NCBI RefSeq assembly: GCF_012271765.1
Contig: NZ_VRKO01000016.1
Coordinates: 1 to 64,000, forward strand
Direction: 5' to 3'
Origin: Erwinia rhapontici
GTDB lineage: Bacteria; Pseudomonadota; Gammaproteobacteria; Enterobacterales; Enterobacteriaceae
Length of the DNA: 64,000 bases
The first letter of the stretch is position 1. The number at the start of each line of letters is the position of its first letter. Made by a program: the position numbers and the translations under genes. The notes under the pieces were generated by a model that was not told where the DNA came from, made no database searches, and saw only the letters and a list, made by a program, of their open reading frames with translations. Shown here piece after piece: positions 26,105 to 36,064 of this stretch.

Positions 26105-26764
26105 TTGATAAGCGTTTTTCTTGTTGATGACCACGAGCTGGTTCGCGCAGGTATTCGTCGCATCCTGGAAGATATCAAAGGTATCCAGGTTGTTGGAGAA
26201 GCGAACTGCGGTGAAGGTGCGGTAAAATGGTGTCGTGCTAACAGTGCTGATGTGGTGCTGATGGACATGAATATGCCGGGTATTGGCGGACTTGAAGCGA
26301 CGCGCAAGATTATCCGTTACACGCCAGACTGCAAAATTATCATGTTAACGATTCATACCGAAAACCCGTTGCCAGCAAAAGTGATGCAGGCGGGGGCTTC
26401 TGGTTATCTCAGCAAAGGGGCAGCGCCGCAGGAAGTGATCAGCGCGATTCGCTCTGTCAACTCGGGGCAGCGCTATATTGCCTCCGATATTGCGCAACAG
26501 ATGGCACTGAGCCAAATCGAACCGCAAAAAGCGGAATCGCCGTTCAACAGTTTGTCGGAACGCGAGTTGCAGATTATGCTGATGATTACTAAGGGCCAGA
26601 AAGTGACGGAAATCTCCGAACAACTCAATCTGAGTCCTAAAACTGTTAACAGCTATCGTTACCGCATGTTCAGCAAACTGAATATCAGTGGGGACGTGGA
26701 GTTAACGCATCTGGCCATCCGTCATGGCCTGTACAGCGCGGAGCCGTTAATCAGTAGTGAATGA
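26105..26764 (+). CDS. uvrY: Response regulator UvrY (GacA type)
   Basis: A 219-residue response regulator of the BarA-UvrY system, which activates the CsrB/CsrC RNAs. The receiver domain has the acidic pocket in [12 protein letters not shown], the phosphoacceptor Asp in [10 protein letters not shown] and the Lys in GYLSKGAAP. The LuxR-type DNA-binding domain is at about 145-205 ([21 protein letters not shown]). The start is TTG at 26105 behind a clear AGGAG. The end overlaps uvrC by 8 bp, so the two form an operon as in E. coli. Confidence 0.96.
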   Translation: MISVFLVDDHELVRAGIRRILEDIKGIQVVGEANCGEGAVKWCRANSADVVLMDMNMPGIGGLEATRKIIRYTPDCKIIMLTIHTENPLPAKVMQAGASGYLSKGAAPQEVISAIRSVNSGQRYIASDIAQQMALSQIEPQKAESPFNSLSERELQIMLMITKGQKVTEISEQLNLSPKTVNSYRYRMFSKLNISGDVELTHLAIRHGLYSAEPLISSE

Positions 26765-28589
26765 TCAGTTTGATGCAAAGTATTTCCTGAAAACCGTCAC
26801 CAGCCAGCCCGGCGTTTACCGGATGTATGATGCTGCGAGTACGGTTATCTACGTTGGCAAAGCGAAAGATCTCAAAAAACGGCTCTCCAGCTATTTTCGC
26901 GGAAACCTCGCCAGTCGTAAGACGGAAGCGCTGGTGGCGCTGATTTGCCAGATAGACGTGACGGTGACCCATACGGAAACCGAAGCGCTGCTGCTGGAAC
27001 ATAACTACATCAAACTTTACCAGCCGCGCTACAACGTGCTGCTGCGTGACGATAAATCCTATCCCTACATCTTTCTGAGCGCGGATGCCCATCCGCGCCT
27101 GGCAAGCCATCGCGGTGCCAAGCATGCGAAAGGGGAATACTTCGGTCCTTTCCCTAACGGCTATGCGGTACGAGAGACGTTATCGCTGTTGCAAAAAATT
27201 TTCCCGGTACGCCAGTGTGAAAATAGCGTGTATCGCAACCGCTCACGTCCGTGTCTGCAATACCAGATTGGTCGTTGCCTTGGGCCTTGCGTGAAGGGGC
27301 TGGTGACGGAAGAGGAGTATGCGCGCCAGATCGACTATGTGCGCTTGTTCCTTTCGGGTAAAGACGATCAGGTCCTGAATCAGCTAGTTGCACGCATGGA
27401 ACATGCCAGCCAGGAAATGCGCTTTGAAGAGGCCGCCCGTCTGCGCGATCAGATACAGGCGGTGCGCCGCGTCACGGAAAAACAGTTTGTCTCCAATCAG
27501 GGGGACGATCTGGATGTCATCGGTGTTGCGTTCGACTCTGGAATGGCCTGTCTGCACGTATTGTTTATCCGTCAGGGTAAGGTGTTGGGCAGCCGAAGTT
27601 ATTTCCCGAAAGTGCCCAGTGGCACAGAACTGGCTGAAGTTGTGCAGACATTTGTGGGGCAATTCTATTTGCAGGGTAGCCAGGCACGCACGTTACCCGC
27701 TGATATTCTGCTGGATTTCCAGTTACCGGAAAAAGAGCTGCTGGCGGACTCGCTGACAGAGCTTGCCGGAAGGCGTATTGCCATCCAGAGCAAACCCCGG
27801 GGCGACCGCGCCCGTTACCTGAAGCTTGCCCGCACCAATGCGGCTACCGCGCTGGTGACGCGTCTGGCACAGCATTCCACTATACACCAACGGCTAACGG
27901 CTCTTGCCGACACCCTGAAGTTACCGGCTATTCGTCGTATGGAATGTTTTGATATCAGCCACACGATGGGGGAGCAGACGGTCGCCTCCTGTGTGGTTTT
28001 TGATGCCAACGGGCCACTGCGCAGCGAATATCGTCGCTATAACATCACGGGCATCACCCCCGGTGATGACTATGCGGCCATGAACCAGGTGCTGCGTCGC
28101 CGTTATGGCAAGGCCATTGAAGAGAGCAAAATTCCTGACGTAATTCTGATCGATGGTGGCAAAGGCCAGCTTTCACAGGCGAAAGACGTTTTCGCTGAAC
28201 TGGATGTGACCTGGGATAAACATCATCCTCTGTTGCTGGGGGTGGCAAAAGGCACCGATCGTAAAGCCGGGCTGGAAACGCTGTTCCTTGAACCGGAAGG
28301 GGAGGGATTTGCTTTGCCGCCAGACTCTCCGGCGTTACATGTTATCCAGCATATTCGTGATGACTCTCACAATCATGCAATAACAGGCCATCGTAATAAA
28401 CGGGCTAAAGTGAAGAACACCAGTGCGCTGGAAACCATTGAAGGGATCGGTCCAAAACGGCGCCAGATGCTGCTCAAGTACATGGGAGGCCTGCAACCGT
28501 TGATCAATGCCTCTATGGAAGAAATCGCCAGTATCCCTGGAATTTCACATGCGCTGGCTGAAAAAATCTTCTATGCGCTGAAACACTAA
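26757..28589 (+). CDS. uvrC: Excinuclease ABC subunit C
   Basis: A 610-residue nucleotide-excision-repair endonuclease that makes both incisions around DNA lesions in the UvrABC complex. Domains in order: GIY-YIG nuclease at about 15-95 ([21 protein letters not shown]), four-Cys region [16 protein letters not shown] domain near 200 ([21 protein letters not shown]), RNase H-like endonuclease with the Asp residues in [10 protein letters not shown] and [10 protein letters not shown], and a helix-hairpin-helix pair at the end. GTG start within uvrY. Full length, no defect. Confidence 0.97.
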   Translation: MNDQFDAKYFLKTVTSQPGVYRMYDAASTVIYVGKAKDLKKRLSSYFRGNLASRKTEALVALICQIDVTVTHTETEALLLEHNYIKLYQPRYNVLLRDDKSYPYIFLSADAHPRLASHRGAKHAKGEYFGPFPNGYAVRETLSLLQKIFPVRQCENSVYRNRSRPCLQYQIGRCLGPCVKGLVTEEEYARQIDYVRLFLSGKDDQVLNQLVARMEHASQEMRFEEAARLRDQIQAVRRVTEKQFVSNQGDDLDVIGVAFDSGMACLHVLFIRQGKVLGSRSYFPKVPSGTELAEVVQTFVGQFYLQGSQARTLPADILLDFQLPEKELLADSLTELAGRRIAIQSKPRGDRARYLKLARTNAATALVTRLAQHSTIHQRLTALADTLKLPAIRRMECFDISHTMGEQTVASCVVFDANGPLRSEYRRYNITGITPGDDYAAMNQVLRRRYGKAIEESKIPDVILIDGGKGQLSQAKDVFAELDVTWDKHHPLLLGVAKGTDRKAGLETLFLEPEGEGFALPPDSPALHVIQHIRDDSHNHAITGHRNKRAKVKNTSALETIEGIGPKRRQMLLKYMGGLQPLINASMEEIASIPGISHALAEKIFYALKH

Positions 28590-28660
28590 GCATTGCAACA
28601 CCCGTAGCAATGTAGGAACATAGGGACAAATTCTACTCTGTCCAAACAGTTAGCGTAATT

Positions 28661-29209
28661 ATGCCATTTAATATTCCGACCTTACTTACCCTGTTTCGCG
28701 TTGTATTAATCCCATTCTTTGTACTGGCATTTTACCTGCCATTTCAATGGGCTCCACTGGCATGCGCACTGATTTTCATCTTTGCTGCGGTGACTGACTG
28801 GTTTGATGGTTACCTGGCCCGTCGCTGGAAACAAACGACCCAGTTCGGGGCGTTCCTGGATCCGGTGGCCGATAAAGTGATGGTGGCGATCGCGTTAGTG
28901 CTGGTGGCCGAGTATTTCCACTCATGGTGGATCACCTTACCGGCTGCCACCATGATTGCCCGTGAAATCATCATTTCAGCTCTGCGCGAGTGGATGGCTG
29001 AAATCGGCAAACGCAGCAGTGTGGCCGTTTCGTGGATTGGTAAAGTCAAAACCACGGCCCAGATGTTGTCACTGTTTGCGCTGTTATGGCGCCCGAACAG
29101 TATTGTTGAGGGCGTTGGCGTTGCCGCGTTGTACATTGCCGCTGTGCTAACCTTCTGGTCAATGTTCCAGTATTTGAGCGCTGCACGTGGCGATTTGCTC
29201 GAACGGTGA
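28661..29209 (+). CDS. pgsA: CDP-diacylglycerol-glycerol-3-phosphate 3-phosphatidyltransferase
   Basis: A 182-residue inner-membrane enzyme that makes phosphatidylglycerophosphate, the committed step to phosphatidylglycerol and cardiolipin. The CDP-alcohol phosphotransferase motif DG-AR-G-D-D reads [27 protein letters not shown]. About four to five membrane segments. The order uvrY-uvrC-pgsA followed by the tRNA cluster is as in E. coli. Confidence 0.96.
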   Translation: MPFNIPTLLTLFRVVLIPFFVLAFYLPFQWAPLACALIFIFAAVTDWFDGYLARRWKQTTQFGAFLDPVADKVMVAIALVLVAEYFHSWWITLPAATMIAREIIISALREWMAEIGKRSSVAVSWIGKVKTTAQMLSLFALLWRPNSIVEGVGVAALYIAAVLTFWSMFQYLSAARGDLLER

Positions 29210-29382
29210 TCGAAGCGACTTAAAAAGCAGCAAACGGATGCATTGTGAGGATAATTTGGTTGACTCATTGCGCCAGAACAGTAGAATGCAACGCATCGAA
29301 AGGCAGCTCAGGCAGCCAGAAGATAAAGCAAATCAGCAAGTTCTGAAGGTTTCATTTAAAACAGAATAAAACTGATGGCAAT

Positions 29383-29458
<76 letters not shown>

Positions 29459-29502
29459 AATTAGTCGCCAGAGATGACTCTCTGATGACAAAAAGATTTA
29501 AA

Positions 29503-29576
29503 GGCGCGTTGGCAGAGTGGCCATGCTACGGATTGCAAATCCGTCTACCTCGGTTCGACTCCGGGACGCGCCTCCA
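29503..29576 (+). tRNA. cysT: tRNA-Cys (anticodon GCA)
   Basis: 74 nt with encoded CCA. The acceptor stem GGCGCGT/ACGCGCC pairs; the anticodon loop is GGATT-GCA-AATCC; the T arm contains GGTTCGACTCC. Second of three tRNA genes. Confidence 0.97.
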
Positions 29577-29588
29577 ATTAACACCCAT

Positions 29589-29674
29589 GCCCGGGTGGTG
29601 AAATCGGTAGACACAAGGGATTTAAAATCCCTCGGCTTATGGCTGTGTGGGTTCAAGTCCCACCCCGGGCACCA
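29589..29674 (+). tRNA. leuZ: tRNA-Leu (anticodon TAA)
   Basis: 86 nt with encoded CCA and the long variable arm of leucine tRNAs (CTCGGCTTATGGCTGTG). The acceptor stem GCCCGGG/CCCGGGC pairs; the anticodon loop is GGGATT-TAA-AATCCC. Third of the cluster. Confidence 0.97.
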
Positions 29675-29726
29675 TATTATCAGTACCGATTAAAACGAAT
29701 AAAAACAAGCAGTAAGCAATGTCGTA

Positions 29727-29751
29727 ACCGCCCCGAAAGGCGGTTTTTTTA
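29727..29751 (+). terminator. Rho-independent terminator of the tRNA cluster
   Basis: AACCGCC-CCGAAA-GGCGGTT followed by a run of T. It stands about 50 bp after leuZ and ends the pgsA/tRNA transcript before the convergent gutQ. Confidence 0.93.
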
Positions 29752-29800
29752 CGTCTGAATCTTTTTCCTGATACATCATTTACAGATGTCCTGGTTGGCC

Positions 29801-30763
29801 TTAGAGCCCCGCATCATGGATATCATGCATTGCCAGGGCACCGACCACCCGGTTATCCTCCGACAGCACTGGTGCAGCAGAAATTTTCCTTTCATGGAAC
29901 GCAGCCAGCGCTTCAGAGGCCAGTTGCGAAGGGGAAAGGCTGAAGCCCATGGGGGTCATTGCATCGACTATCGCCGCGGAAATATGGCCACCTTTCAGTA
30001 GCCAGCGACGTAAATCACCATCACTGAATACGCCGCGCAGCCTACAATCCCGGTCCGTTACCGCCACCAGACCCAGCCCTGTGCGCGTCAGTTCAAACAG
30101 AGCATCACTTATCAATGCGTCCTCCTGTACCTGGGCTATTTTCCCGCCATTCCGCATAATATCGCCGACCCGACAGAGCAGACGCGCGCCGAGACTGCCG
30201 GCTGGATGGGTACGCGCATAGTCATTCTCATCAAAATTACGTGCCTTCATCAGGGCGATGGCTATCGCATCCCCCATCATCAGGGTACAGACAGCAGAAG
30301 AGGTAGGGGCCAGGCCAAGCGGGCAGGCCTCACGTGACACTTCTACGTTAATCACGTGGTCAGCCTCCTGCGCCAGCGGTGAATCGGCATTGCCAGTAAA
30401 GGCAATGATCCCCACTGGAAGGGCACGTAACAGTGGTATCATGCGGCGAAATTCGGCAGCGTGACCCGAGTAAGAGATCAGCACTACCACGTCGCCTGTG
30501 GCAATCATGCCAAGATCACCATGCAGGGCTTCGGCGGGATGCACATAAAATGCAGGGGTTCCGGTGCTGGCCAGCGTAGCAGCGATTTTTTTTCCAATGT
30601 GGCCTGATTTACCCATGCCACTGACGATCACTTTTCCCCGGCAGGCCAGCATCATTGTGCAGGCATCCGCGAAAGCGTTATCAAGCCTGTCAGGCAGACT
30701 GACGATCTGATCTATCTCCGTCTGCAGAGTCTCTCGGGCTGCTTCGATCAATATTTCACGCAT
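29801..30763 (-). CDS. gutQ: D-arabinose 5-phosphate isomerase GutQ
   Basis: A 320-residue sugar isomerase that interconverts ribulose 5-phosphate and arabinose 5-phosphate, a precursor of Kdo. SIS domain at about 35-170 (SGMGKSGHIGKKIAATLAST, HGDLGMI, SYSGHAAEF) and two CBS repeats at 200-320. It is a paralogue of KdsD and the last gene of the glucitol operon, 4 bp after srlR, as in E. coli. Confidence 0.94.
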   Translation of the reverse strand: MREILIEAARETLQTEIDQIVSLPDRLDNAFADACTMMLACRGKVIVSGMGKSGHIGKKIAATLASTGTPAFYVHPAEALHGDLGMIATGDVVVLISYSGHAAEFRRMIPLLRALPVGIIAFTGNADSPLAQEADHVINVEVSREACPLGLAPTSSAVCTLMMGDAIAIALMKARNFDENDYARTHPAGSLGARLLCRVGDIMRNGGKIAQVQEDALISDALFELTRTGLGLVAVTDRDCRLRGVFSDGDLRRWLLKGGHISAAIVDAMTPMGFSLSPSQLASEALAAFHERKISAAPVLSEDNRVVGALAMHDIHDAGL

Positions 30764-30767
30764 CAGG

Positions 30768-31535
30768 TTATTTGTCTCCCGCGATAATCACATCAATGCC
30801 GCGATCACGCAGTTGTGCCGCCACATTATCAGCAATCCCACTGTCTGTGATCAGCACATCCACCGAGTCGAGACTGCATACCACATTTGGACTTTTGCGG
30901 CCAAATTTGGACGAGTCGACCAGCAGGATAATTTTTTGTGCGGCACGGCACATGGCCTGGCTGACGCCGAACACTTCATTAAAAGTTGTGACTCCGGCAT
31001 TAAGGTCAACGCCGTCCGCTCCAATAAACAACTTGTCGAAGCTGAAATGGCTGAATGCGGCTTCCGCCAGACTACCGTGGAATGAAGCGGACGTGCCGCG
31101 ATAGGTACCGCCTGGCATCAGTATCACCTGATCGTTATTGAGCTCGACCAGCTCGTTAACGATGGTCAGGCTGTTCGTCATCACAGTGATATTATTAAAT
31201 TTAGCAAGGTGGGGGACCATCTGCTGCACGGTGCTGCCGGCGTCAAAAATAAGCGAATCACCTTCAGAAACCCACTGGGCTGCACGTGAGGCAATCTGTT
31301 TTTTCTTATCCGAGTTAATAAAGGTTTTCCTGTCGATAGGCTGGTCGCCATCGTCCCGGTTCAGCATAACGCCGCCGTAAGTGCGGATCACTGCACCCTG
31401 CTGCTGGAGCAGAGAAAGGTCTTTGCGGATGGTGGTACCTGTGGTGTCAAAATAGGCACTCAGTTCTTCAACCGTAGTACGACCTTTGCCCTGGAGGTAT
31501 TCAAGTATCAGTGCTTGCCGCTGTATAGGTTTCAT
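30768..31535 (-). CDS. srlR: DeoR family glucitol operon repressor SrlR
   Basis: A 255-residue repressor. The N-terminal DeoR helix-turn-helix includes [20 protein letters not shown]; the C-terminal sugar-phosphate domain has [26 protein letters not shown] and [12 protein letters not shown], as in E. coli SrlR. The start at 31535 (MKPIQRQA) matches E. coli; the frame runs 19 codons further upstream without support. An ATCTTTCA inverted repeat lies 70 bp upstream, after gutM. Confidence 0.94.
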   Translation of the reverse strand: MKPIQRQALILEYLQGKGRTTVEELSAYFDTTGTTIRKDLSLLQQQGAVIRTYGGVMLNRDDGDQPIDRKTFINSDKKKQIASRAAQWVSEGDSLIFDAGSTVQQMVPHLAKFNNITVMTNSLTIVNELVELNNDQVILMPGGTYRGTSASFHGSLAEAAFSHFSFDKLFIGADGVDLNAGVTTFNEVFGVSQAMCRAAQKIILLVDSSKFGRKSPNVVCSLDSVDVLITDSGIADNVAAQLRDRGIDVIIAGDK

Positions 31536-31605
31536 CCTGGTTTCCCTGTCGTAGGCCAATAGATTCCTTTCGTATTCGCACAAACAAAGCAAACAAGGAA
31601 GGGAA

Positions 31606-31624
31606 ATCTTTCAAAATGAAAGAT
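31606..31624. promoter_or_regulatory. Probable SrlR operator in front of srlR
   Basis: ATCTTTCA-AAA-TGAAAGAT is a perfect inverted repeat with 8-bp arms, directly after the gutM stop codon. The same 8-bp arms occur upstream of srlA (34878-34885 and 34901-34908). The shared motif suggests that SrlR binds both places and controls its own gene. Confidence 0.6.
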
Positions 31625-31625
31625 A

Positions 31626-32000
31626 TCACCGTTTGTTTGTTATGGCCAATTCCAACGCCGTGCGCATGGCCTTATTGTGGGGATAAATGTGAGCTGGCAC
31701 CAGGTTCTGAATATTCAGTCCGTTCAGGGCATCATCTGGGATGGGCTGCGAGAAGACGGTCAGCCCGCGCATGACAAAGTTTCCCGTAATCATGTGGCGG
31801 CTGTCAACGCTGATAACCAGTACCGCCCGCGGTTTAAAGCGACCTGAAGAACGGCCAATCCCGATGCGGCCCTCTGATGGGAGCTGCGTCAGGGCATGAT
31901 TAAAACGTGACATCTGTAACCAGCCCAGGGCAATTTGTCCCAGCCAGGCGAAGCCTGCTACGCAGATAAACATATTCACTGAACTCATCGTGTTCTCCAT
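31626..32000 (-). CDS. gutM: Glucitol operon activator GutM
   Basis: A 124-residue protein with an N-terminal hydrophobic segment (VNMFICVAGFAWLGQIALGWL) and a soluble remainder containing GRIGIGRSSGRFKPRAVLVISVD. It corresponds to E. coli GutM (SrlM), which helps activate the glucitol genes. The membrane segment suggests a membrane-bound location. It begins 36 bp after srlD. The start could be the ATG at 32000 or the ATG four codons later. Confidence 0.88.
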   Translation of the reverse strand: MENTMSSVNMFICVAGFAWLGQIALGWLQMSRFNHALTQLPSEGRIGIGRSSGRFKPRAVLVISVDSRHMITGNFVMRGLTVFSQPIPDDALNGLNIQNLVPAHIYPHNKAMRTALELAITNKR

Positions 32001-32036
32001 TAAAAAAACCGGCAGCGTTGTGCTGCCGGGCGGGGC

Positions 32037-32816
32037 TTAAAACATCACCTGGCCGCCGGTGATATTGATGGATTGCCCGGTACAATAGGCGGCTTTATCA
32101 CTGGTATAAAACAGCAGAACGTTGAGCACGTCCTGATAGTCACAGCCCCGCTTTAGCGGGACTTTATCGATGTAATATTGCTCCACGTCGTCCGGTTCAA
32201 TCCCCAGTTTCTCGGCGTATTGTGGCAGCAGCGACTGGAACATCGGTGACTTAAGCAGATTGCCCAGCATCAGCGAATGAACGGTAATGCCGTACTCCGC
32301 CAGATCAAGGGCCAGCGATTGTGTCAGGCCCACGCCGCCGAATTTAGCGGCGCTGTAGCCTGCATTATGTTTACTGCCCACTTTCCCCGATTTAGAGTTT
32401 ATCTGGATAATCCTGCCGCCTGCACCGTCGCGGATCATCAGTCTGGCGAACTCCCTGGCACACAAGAAATAGCCCACAAGGTTGACCTGTAAAGACAAAT
32501 CGAAATCGTTGAGCATAAACTGGGTGATAGGGGCCGCCCGCGCCACCCCGGCGCTGTAAACCAGCACATCGGCACGACCAAATGCCTCATCCACGGCGCG
32601 AGCAAGCTCTGCCACACTTTCTTCTCCGGTGGCATCGACCTGAAAACCTGTCGCCACATTTTTTCCCTGTGCGCGATTAATTTCAGCCGCGATGGCTTGT
32701 GCATTACTGATATTGAGGTCCGCAACGGCAACTTTATAACCGTTTTCAGCAAGACCCTTACACAGGTAAGCACCCAGTGTCTGACCACCACCGATAACTA
32801 CAGCAACCTGATCCAT
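32037..32816 (-). CDS. srlD: Sorbitol-6-phosphate dehydrogenase SrlD
   Basis: A 259-residue short-chain dehydrogenase that oxidises D-glucitol 6-phosphate to fructose 6-phosphate with NAD+. The nucleotide site is VVIGGGQTLGAYLCKGLAE; the active site is Ser in IIQINSKSGKVG and the YSAAK motif in HNAGYSAAKFGG. It follows srlB by 12 bp. Confidence 0.95.
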   Translation of the reverse strand: MDQVAVVIGGGQTLGAYLCKGLAENGYKVAVADLNISNAQAIAAEINRAQGKNVATGFQVDATGEESVAELARAVDEAFGRADVLVYSAGVARAAPITQFMLNDFDLSLQVNLVGYFLCAREFARLMIRDGAGGRIIQINSKSGKVGSKHNAGYSAAKFGGVGLTQSLALDLAEYGITVHSLMLGNLLKSPMFQSLLPQYAEKLGIEPDDVEQYYIDKVPLKRGCDYQDVLNVLLFYTSDKAAYCTGQSINITGGQVMF

Positions 32817-32828
32817 TGATTTCTCCTG

Positions 32829-33200
32829 TTAATGACTTAAAACACGAAACTTCTGACCCGGTTTAATGCCGGCTGGCACCTGGCCTGCAACATGCACTGT
32901 GCCAGGGAATTCGGCTGTGGTGGCACCATCAAACTTCACCGTGATATGGCCCAGTTCACGCAGATTGATATCGGCGACATCACCGACCGCTGTCACCGAC
33001 CAGCTCTGTTCGCCGATGCTGAGCACACCACCTGCGACAATCGGAGTGTCGCCACGCTGTTCAGCTCGGTGGATAAAACAGTACTCCGCAACATCACTGG
33101 GGGCGCCTTCACCGAAGGTGATCAGGAAGTGGTCTTCAAGCGCTTCCATGGCACAGTCGCCAACGGCAATAAAGGTGGATTCATAGACAGTTTTCATCAT
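32829..33200 (-). CDS. srlB: PTS glucitol/sorbitol-specific enzyme IIA
   Basis: About 123 residues. It carries phosphate from HPr to the EIIB domain of SrlE. The family core EGAPSDVAEYCFIHRAEQRG contains the probable phosphorylated His; LRELGHITVKFDGATTAEFPGTVHV is also conserved. The start is taken at 33200 (MMKTVYES) behind GGAG; a longer frame to 33242 would overlap srlE and is not supported by E. coli SrlB. Confidence 0.93.
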   Translation of the reverse strand: MMKTVYESTFIAVGDCAMEALEDHFLITFGEGAPSDVAEYCFIHRAEQRGDTPIVAGGVLSIGEQSWSVTAVGDVADINLRELGHITVKFDGATTAEFPGTVHVAGQVPAGIKPGQKFRVLSH

Positions 33201-33211
33201 CACTCCGTCAG

Positions 33212-34204
33212 TTACTGATAGATCAAGCCGGACACGGCCCACGCGAGCAGAACAGCCGGTGCACCGGTCAGGAAACGCCCTACCAGCACGGAAGGAACGC
33301 CAACACGCACGGTTTCCTGGCGCGCTTCCGCCAGTGAAAGTCCTACCGGGATAAAGTCACAGGCGGCCTGCGAATTGATGGCAAATAGCGCGGGCAGAGC
33401 CAGATGTGGTGGGATAGTGCCCTGGCCAATCTGTACGCCCACCAGCACGCCGATCACTTGTGCGATCACCGCACCAGGGCCGAGAAATGGTGACAGAAGA
33501 GGAAAGGAGCAGATCAGCGCCAGCGTGACGAGTCCAACCGGGCTGTTCGCCAGTGGCGTCAGGCCATGGGCGATAAAATCGCCGAGGCCGGACGCTATAA
33601 TGATGCCGATCAGCGCTGATACGAACGCCATAAAGGGCAGGATGGTTTTGAGAACCGTATCAATGGTTTCGCGCCCCGCCTGGAAAAAGACGGCGACGAC
33701 AGACCCCATCCCCATGCCGACTTTCGCCAGCAGGCCATCACTTTGCTCAGTAATTTTCTTGCTGGTGTCATAGTCGGTGTGTTGAGTTCGCATCGGTTTT
33801 TCCTGTGGAAGGGAAACCTGTGGCGCGTCGCTGTTTTCCTCGGATGTGCGGATGTCACCAGGGCGTACACCGGACACATAGATATCTTCGGTAATAAACT
33901 GCGCCAGAGGGCCCGATTTACCGGTGGCATGAATATTGACGGTGGGGATACGTCGCTTTGGATACAGACCACAGCGCAGGGTGCCACCACAGTCAATGAC
34001 TGCCACGCCGATCTCTTCAGCCGGTGGTTCGCCCTCTTTAAAGGCATCCACCGTTTCCCAGCCAGTCAGTTCGTGCAGGCGGTCAACGATGGCCGGACGA
34101 GTGCCAGCGGTGACATAAACGATTTTTTTGCCCGGTGCTGGCACTAAAAATAAGGGACCACCCCAGCCGCTTTCGCCTTTATGAATTTCAATAATCTTAG
34201 CCAT
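33212..34204 (-). CDS. srlE: PTS glucitol/sorbitol-specific enzyme IIBC
   Basis: A 330-residue protein. The cytosolic EIIB domain (about 1-170) has the phosphocysteine in [21 protein letters not shown]; the C-terminal half is the membrane EIIC2 part, including [26 protein letters not shown] and [20 protein letters not shown]. Together with SrlA and SrlB it phosphorylates glucitol during import. It follows srlA by 14 bp. Confidence 0.95.
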   Translation of the reverse strand: MAKIIEIHKGESGWGGPLFLVPAPGKKIVYVTAGTRPAIVDRLHELTGWETVDAFKEGEPPAEEIGVAVIDCGGTLRCGLYPKRRIPTVNIHATGKSGPLAQFITEDIYVSGVRPGDIRTSEENSDAPQVSLPQEKPMRTQHTDYDTSKKITEQSDGLLAKVGMGMGSVVAVFFQAGRETIDTVLKTILPFMAFVSALIGIIIASGLGDFIAHGLTPLANSPVGLVTLALICSFPLLSPFLGPGAVIAQVIGVLVGVQIGQGTIPPHLALPALFAINSQAACDFIPVGLSLAEARQETVRVGVPSVLVGRFLTGAPAVLLAWAVSGLIYQ

Positions 34205-34218
34205 GATTCTCTCCGCTC

Positions 34219-34767
34219 TTATAAACGAACGTGACGGTCAAGTTGGATGTGCATTTTTCTTTCGAAAATGGAGGTGGTGAGATCGGTCACCCAGCCGCGG
34301 AAGAAGTTCATTACCATCCCGACCAGCAGATAGCTCACCGCCAGCGGGCCAAGTGGTAAGTTCAGGGTGGTCAGGCCGTTAGCAATACCGAGATAAACGA
34401 AGAGCTCGCCTGGGTTGATATGAGGAAAAAGGCCGTTCATTGAGTGGCAGCTGTACGATGCAGAGGCGTAATAGCTCGGCTTGTACTTCTCAGGCATGAA
34501 CCTGCCGAGGCTCAGTGTCATCGGGTTGCAGAAAACAAAGGTGCCAATCACTGGCAGTAACAGATAGCGTGAAACCGGGTTACCTGCGCAGCGCTGAGCC
34601 AGTTTCTCGATCCTTTTCTGACCCACAAAGACAATTAACGCATTCATTATCACTAGCAGGCTGATCAGCAGGGGGAGGATCCCTGTCACCATGCCGACAA
34701 AAACGTCCCCTCCTTTCTGGAAGAGCCCGATAAACCATTCGGCTCCGTGCGTAATGCTTTCAATCAT
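34219..34767 (-). CDS. srlA: PTS glucitol/sorbitol-specific enzyme IIC
   Basis: A 182-residue membrane component of the glucitol phosphotransferase system with about four segments. Conserved stretches include [45 protein letters not shown]. First gene of srlAEBD-gutM-srlR-gutQ, in the E. coli order. Confidence 0.95.
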   Translation of the reverse strand: MIESITHGAEWFIGLFQKGGDVFVGMVTGILPLLISLLVIMNALIVFVGQKRIEKLAQRCAGNPVSRYLLLPVIGTFVFCNPMTLSLGRFMPEKYKPSYYASASYSCHSMNGLFPHINPGELFVYLGIANGLTTLNLPLGPLAVSYLLVGMVMNFFRGWVTDLTTSIFERKMHIQLDRHVRL

Positions 34768-34925
34768 GATGAAACCTCTTTACGTGGATAACAGTGGATA
34801 TTGTTATTTTCTGTGGAAGCTAATCTAGCCCTTAAGAGATTTATAAAAAACCACATTGATCACAAAACGAATGAATTATCTTTCAGATAAAAAGTAAAAA
34901 TGAAAGATTTTACCTTTCATTTGGT
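34768..34925 (-). promoter_or_regulatory. srl operon control region with repeated operator arms and a CRP-like half site
   Basis: ATCTTTCA (34878-34885) and TGAAAGAT (34901-34908) repeat the arms seen before srlR, here 15 bp apart; a further CCTTTCAT is at 34913-34920. TTGTGATCAATGTGG (minus strand, about 34853-34867) has a good TGTGA half for CRP and a poor second half. In E. coli srl is CRP-activated and SrlR-repressed. Site assignment is by resemblance. Confidence 0.55.
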
Positions 34926-35011
34926 CTTTTTTCCCGGCGGAACTGGCCGCAAGGCGGAAGGAGAAAGCAGGAGGGGGGAGGTTTCGATAGGCTAAAACGG
35001 GAGCGGGGGAG

Positions 35012-35488
35012 TTACGGGTGCTGTGTCAGGCATAGCACCATCACCGTCACCCACTCTTCTGAAATCCAACGCTGTTCCACATCCTGCCAACCGAGTCGGC
35101 GATAAAGAGCCTGTTGGTCCGGCGTATACAGCCATAACGCGTCTATCTGTTGTGCGCGGGCGCGGTCAATACAGGCGTTTACCAGGCTGGAACCTATTCC
35201 TTTACCGCGCCACTCTTTGGGTGTGAACACTTCGCCCAGCCAGTAACGACGTTCTGGCCTGTCATCCAGTTCATATTCGATCACGCTGGCCGTGCCGGTC
35301 AGCGTGCCGTCAGTGTCACAGGCGATCAGGGTAAAACTGCCGCTGTCGTGCTGGTTACGCTCATCAAGACGTTGGCTGATGGTGGCTAACGAGGACCAGT
35401 TCGCGAGTTCAGACCATTCGCTATGCAACAGACGAGCAATCTCATGGCGGCGTTCAGGCTGCTGGCGCAGGGTAAAAATGGGCATCAT
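35012..35488 (-). CDS. GNAT family N-acetyltransferase
   Basis: A 158-residue acetyltransferase-fold protein. The acetyl-CoA loop is clear: VFTPKEWRGKGIGSSLVNACI (Q/RxxGxG/A). A YxxLGW-like end, LYRRLGWQDVEQ, completes the fold. The substrate cannot be told. It is divergent from the marR-type gene across 143 bp and could respond to the same regulator. Confidence 0.85.
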   Translation of the reverse strand: MMPIFTLRQQPERRHEIARLLHSEWSELANWSSLATISQRLDERNQHDSGSFTLIACDTDGTLTGTASVIEYELDDRPERRYWLGEVFTPKEWRGKGIGSSLVNACIDRARAQQIDALWLYTPDQQALYRRLGWQDVEQRWISEEWVTVMVLCLTQHP

Positions 35489-35579
35489 GCTGTTCCTTAA
35501 GCGGTAGCCGCCTGGCGAGGCGGAAAAGAATTATCTACACTCTTCTGAGGTTGTCTTCCTTTCTTTATCTCATCGTGGC

Positions 35580-35612
35580 TATAATTGCTATATCGTTTAG
35601 TTAGAGCTCTAA
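35580..35612 (+). promoter_or_regulatory. MarR-type operator and -10 element upstream of the efflux operon
   Basis: TATAAT at 35580-35585 is a consensus -10. Sixteen bases further, TTAGAGCTCTAA (35601-35612) is a perfect 12-bp dyad within AGTTAGAGCTCTAATT, typical of MarR-family sites. It would overlap the start of transcription, so the adjacent MarR protein probably represses its own operon. Confidence 0.6.
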
Positions 35613-35631
35613 TTATCAGGCATCTTACCTA

Positions 35632-36063
35632 TTGAATACCCAGGAACTGAATTTCTCCCGTTTGCTGCATCTTACTGCCCACGCCTGGCGTCAGGCGATA
35701 GATCGGCGGATGAAAGATAATGGTCTCAGCATGAGCAGCTGGATGGCCGTGGCGACGATCGCCCTTCAGGATGAGCCGATGAGTCAGAAAGAACTGGCGC
35801 AGTCGTTGGGTCTGGAAGATGCCAGCGTCGTGCCGCTGATTGACCGTCTGGTAAAGCAGCAACTGGTCGAGCGGGTACAGCCTCCTGAAGATCGGCGTAA
35901 ACGACTGCTGCATGTCACGCCGAAAGGCGAGGTGTTGTATCAGCGTTTGAAAACGGAGGCTGATGCACTGCGCAATGAGCTGCTGTCTGGCGTGAATGCG
36001 GGCGATCTGGCGGTCACCCAGCGTGTACTGCAGCAACTGCTGGCGGCGACAGAGGTGAAGTAA
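35632..36063 (+). CDS. MarR family transcriptional regulator
   Basis: A 143-residue winged-helix regulator. The recognition region reads PMSQKELAQSLGLEDASVVPLIDRLVKQQLVER, and the wing is VQPPEDRRKRLLHVTPKG. The start is a TTG with a weak ribosome site; the next in-frame starts would cut into the first helix. It is followed after 1 bp by an MFS exporter, so it is probably the local repressor of the efflux genes and is released by a small aromatic ligand, as in the SlyA/EmrR group. Confidence 0.88.
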   Translation: MNTQELNFSRLLHLTAHAWRQAIDRRMKDNGLSMSSWMAVATIALQDEPMSQKELAQSLGLEDASVVPLIDRLVKQQLVERVQPPEDRRKRLLHVTPKGEVLYQRLKTEADALRNELLSGVNAGDLAVTQRVLQQLLAATEVK

Positions 36064-36064
36064 G

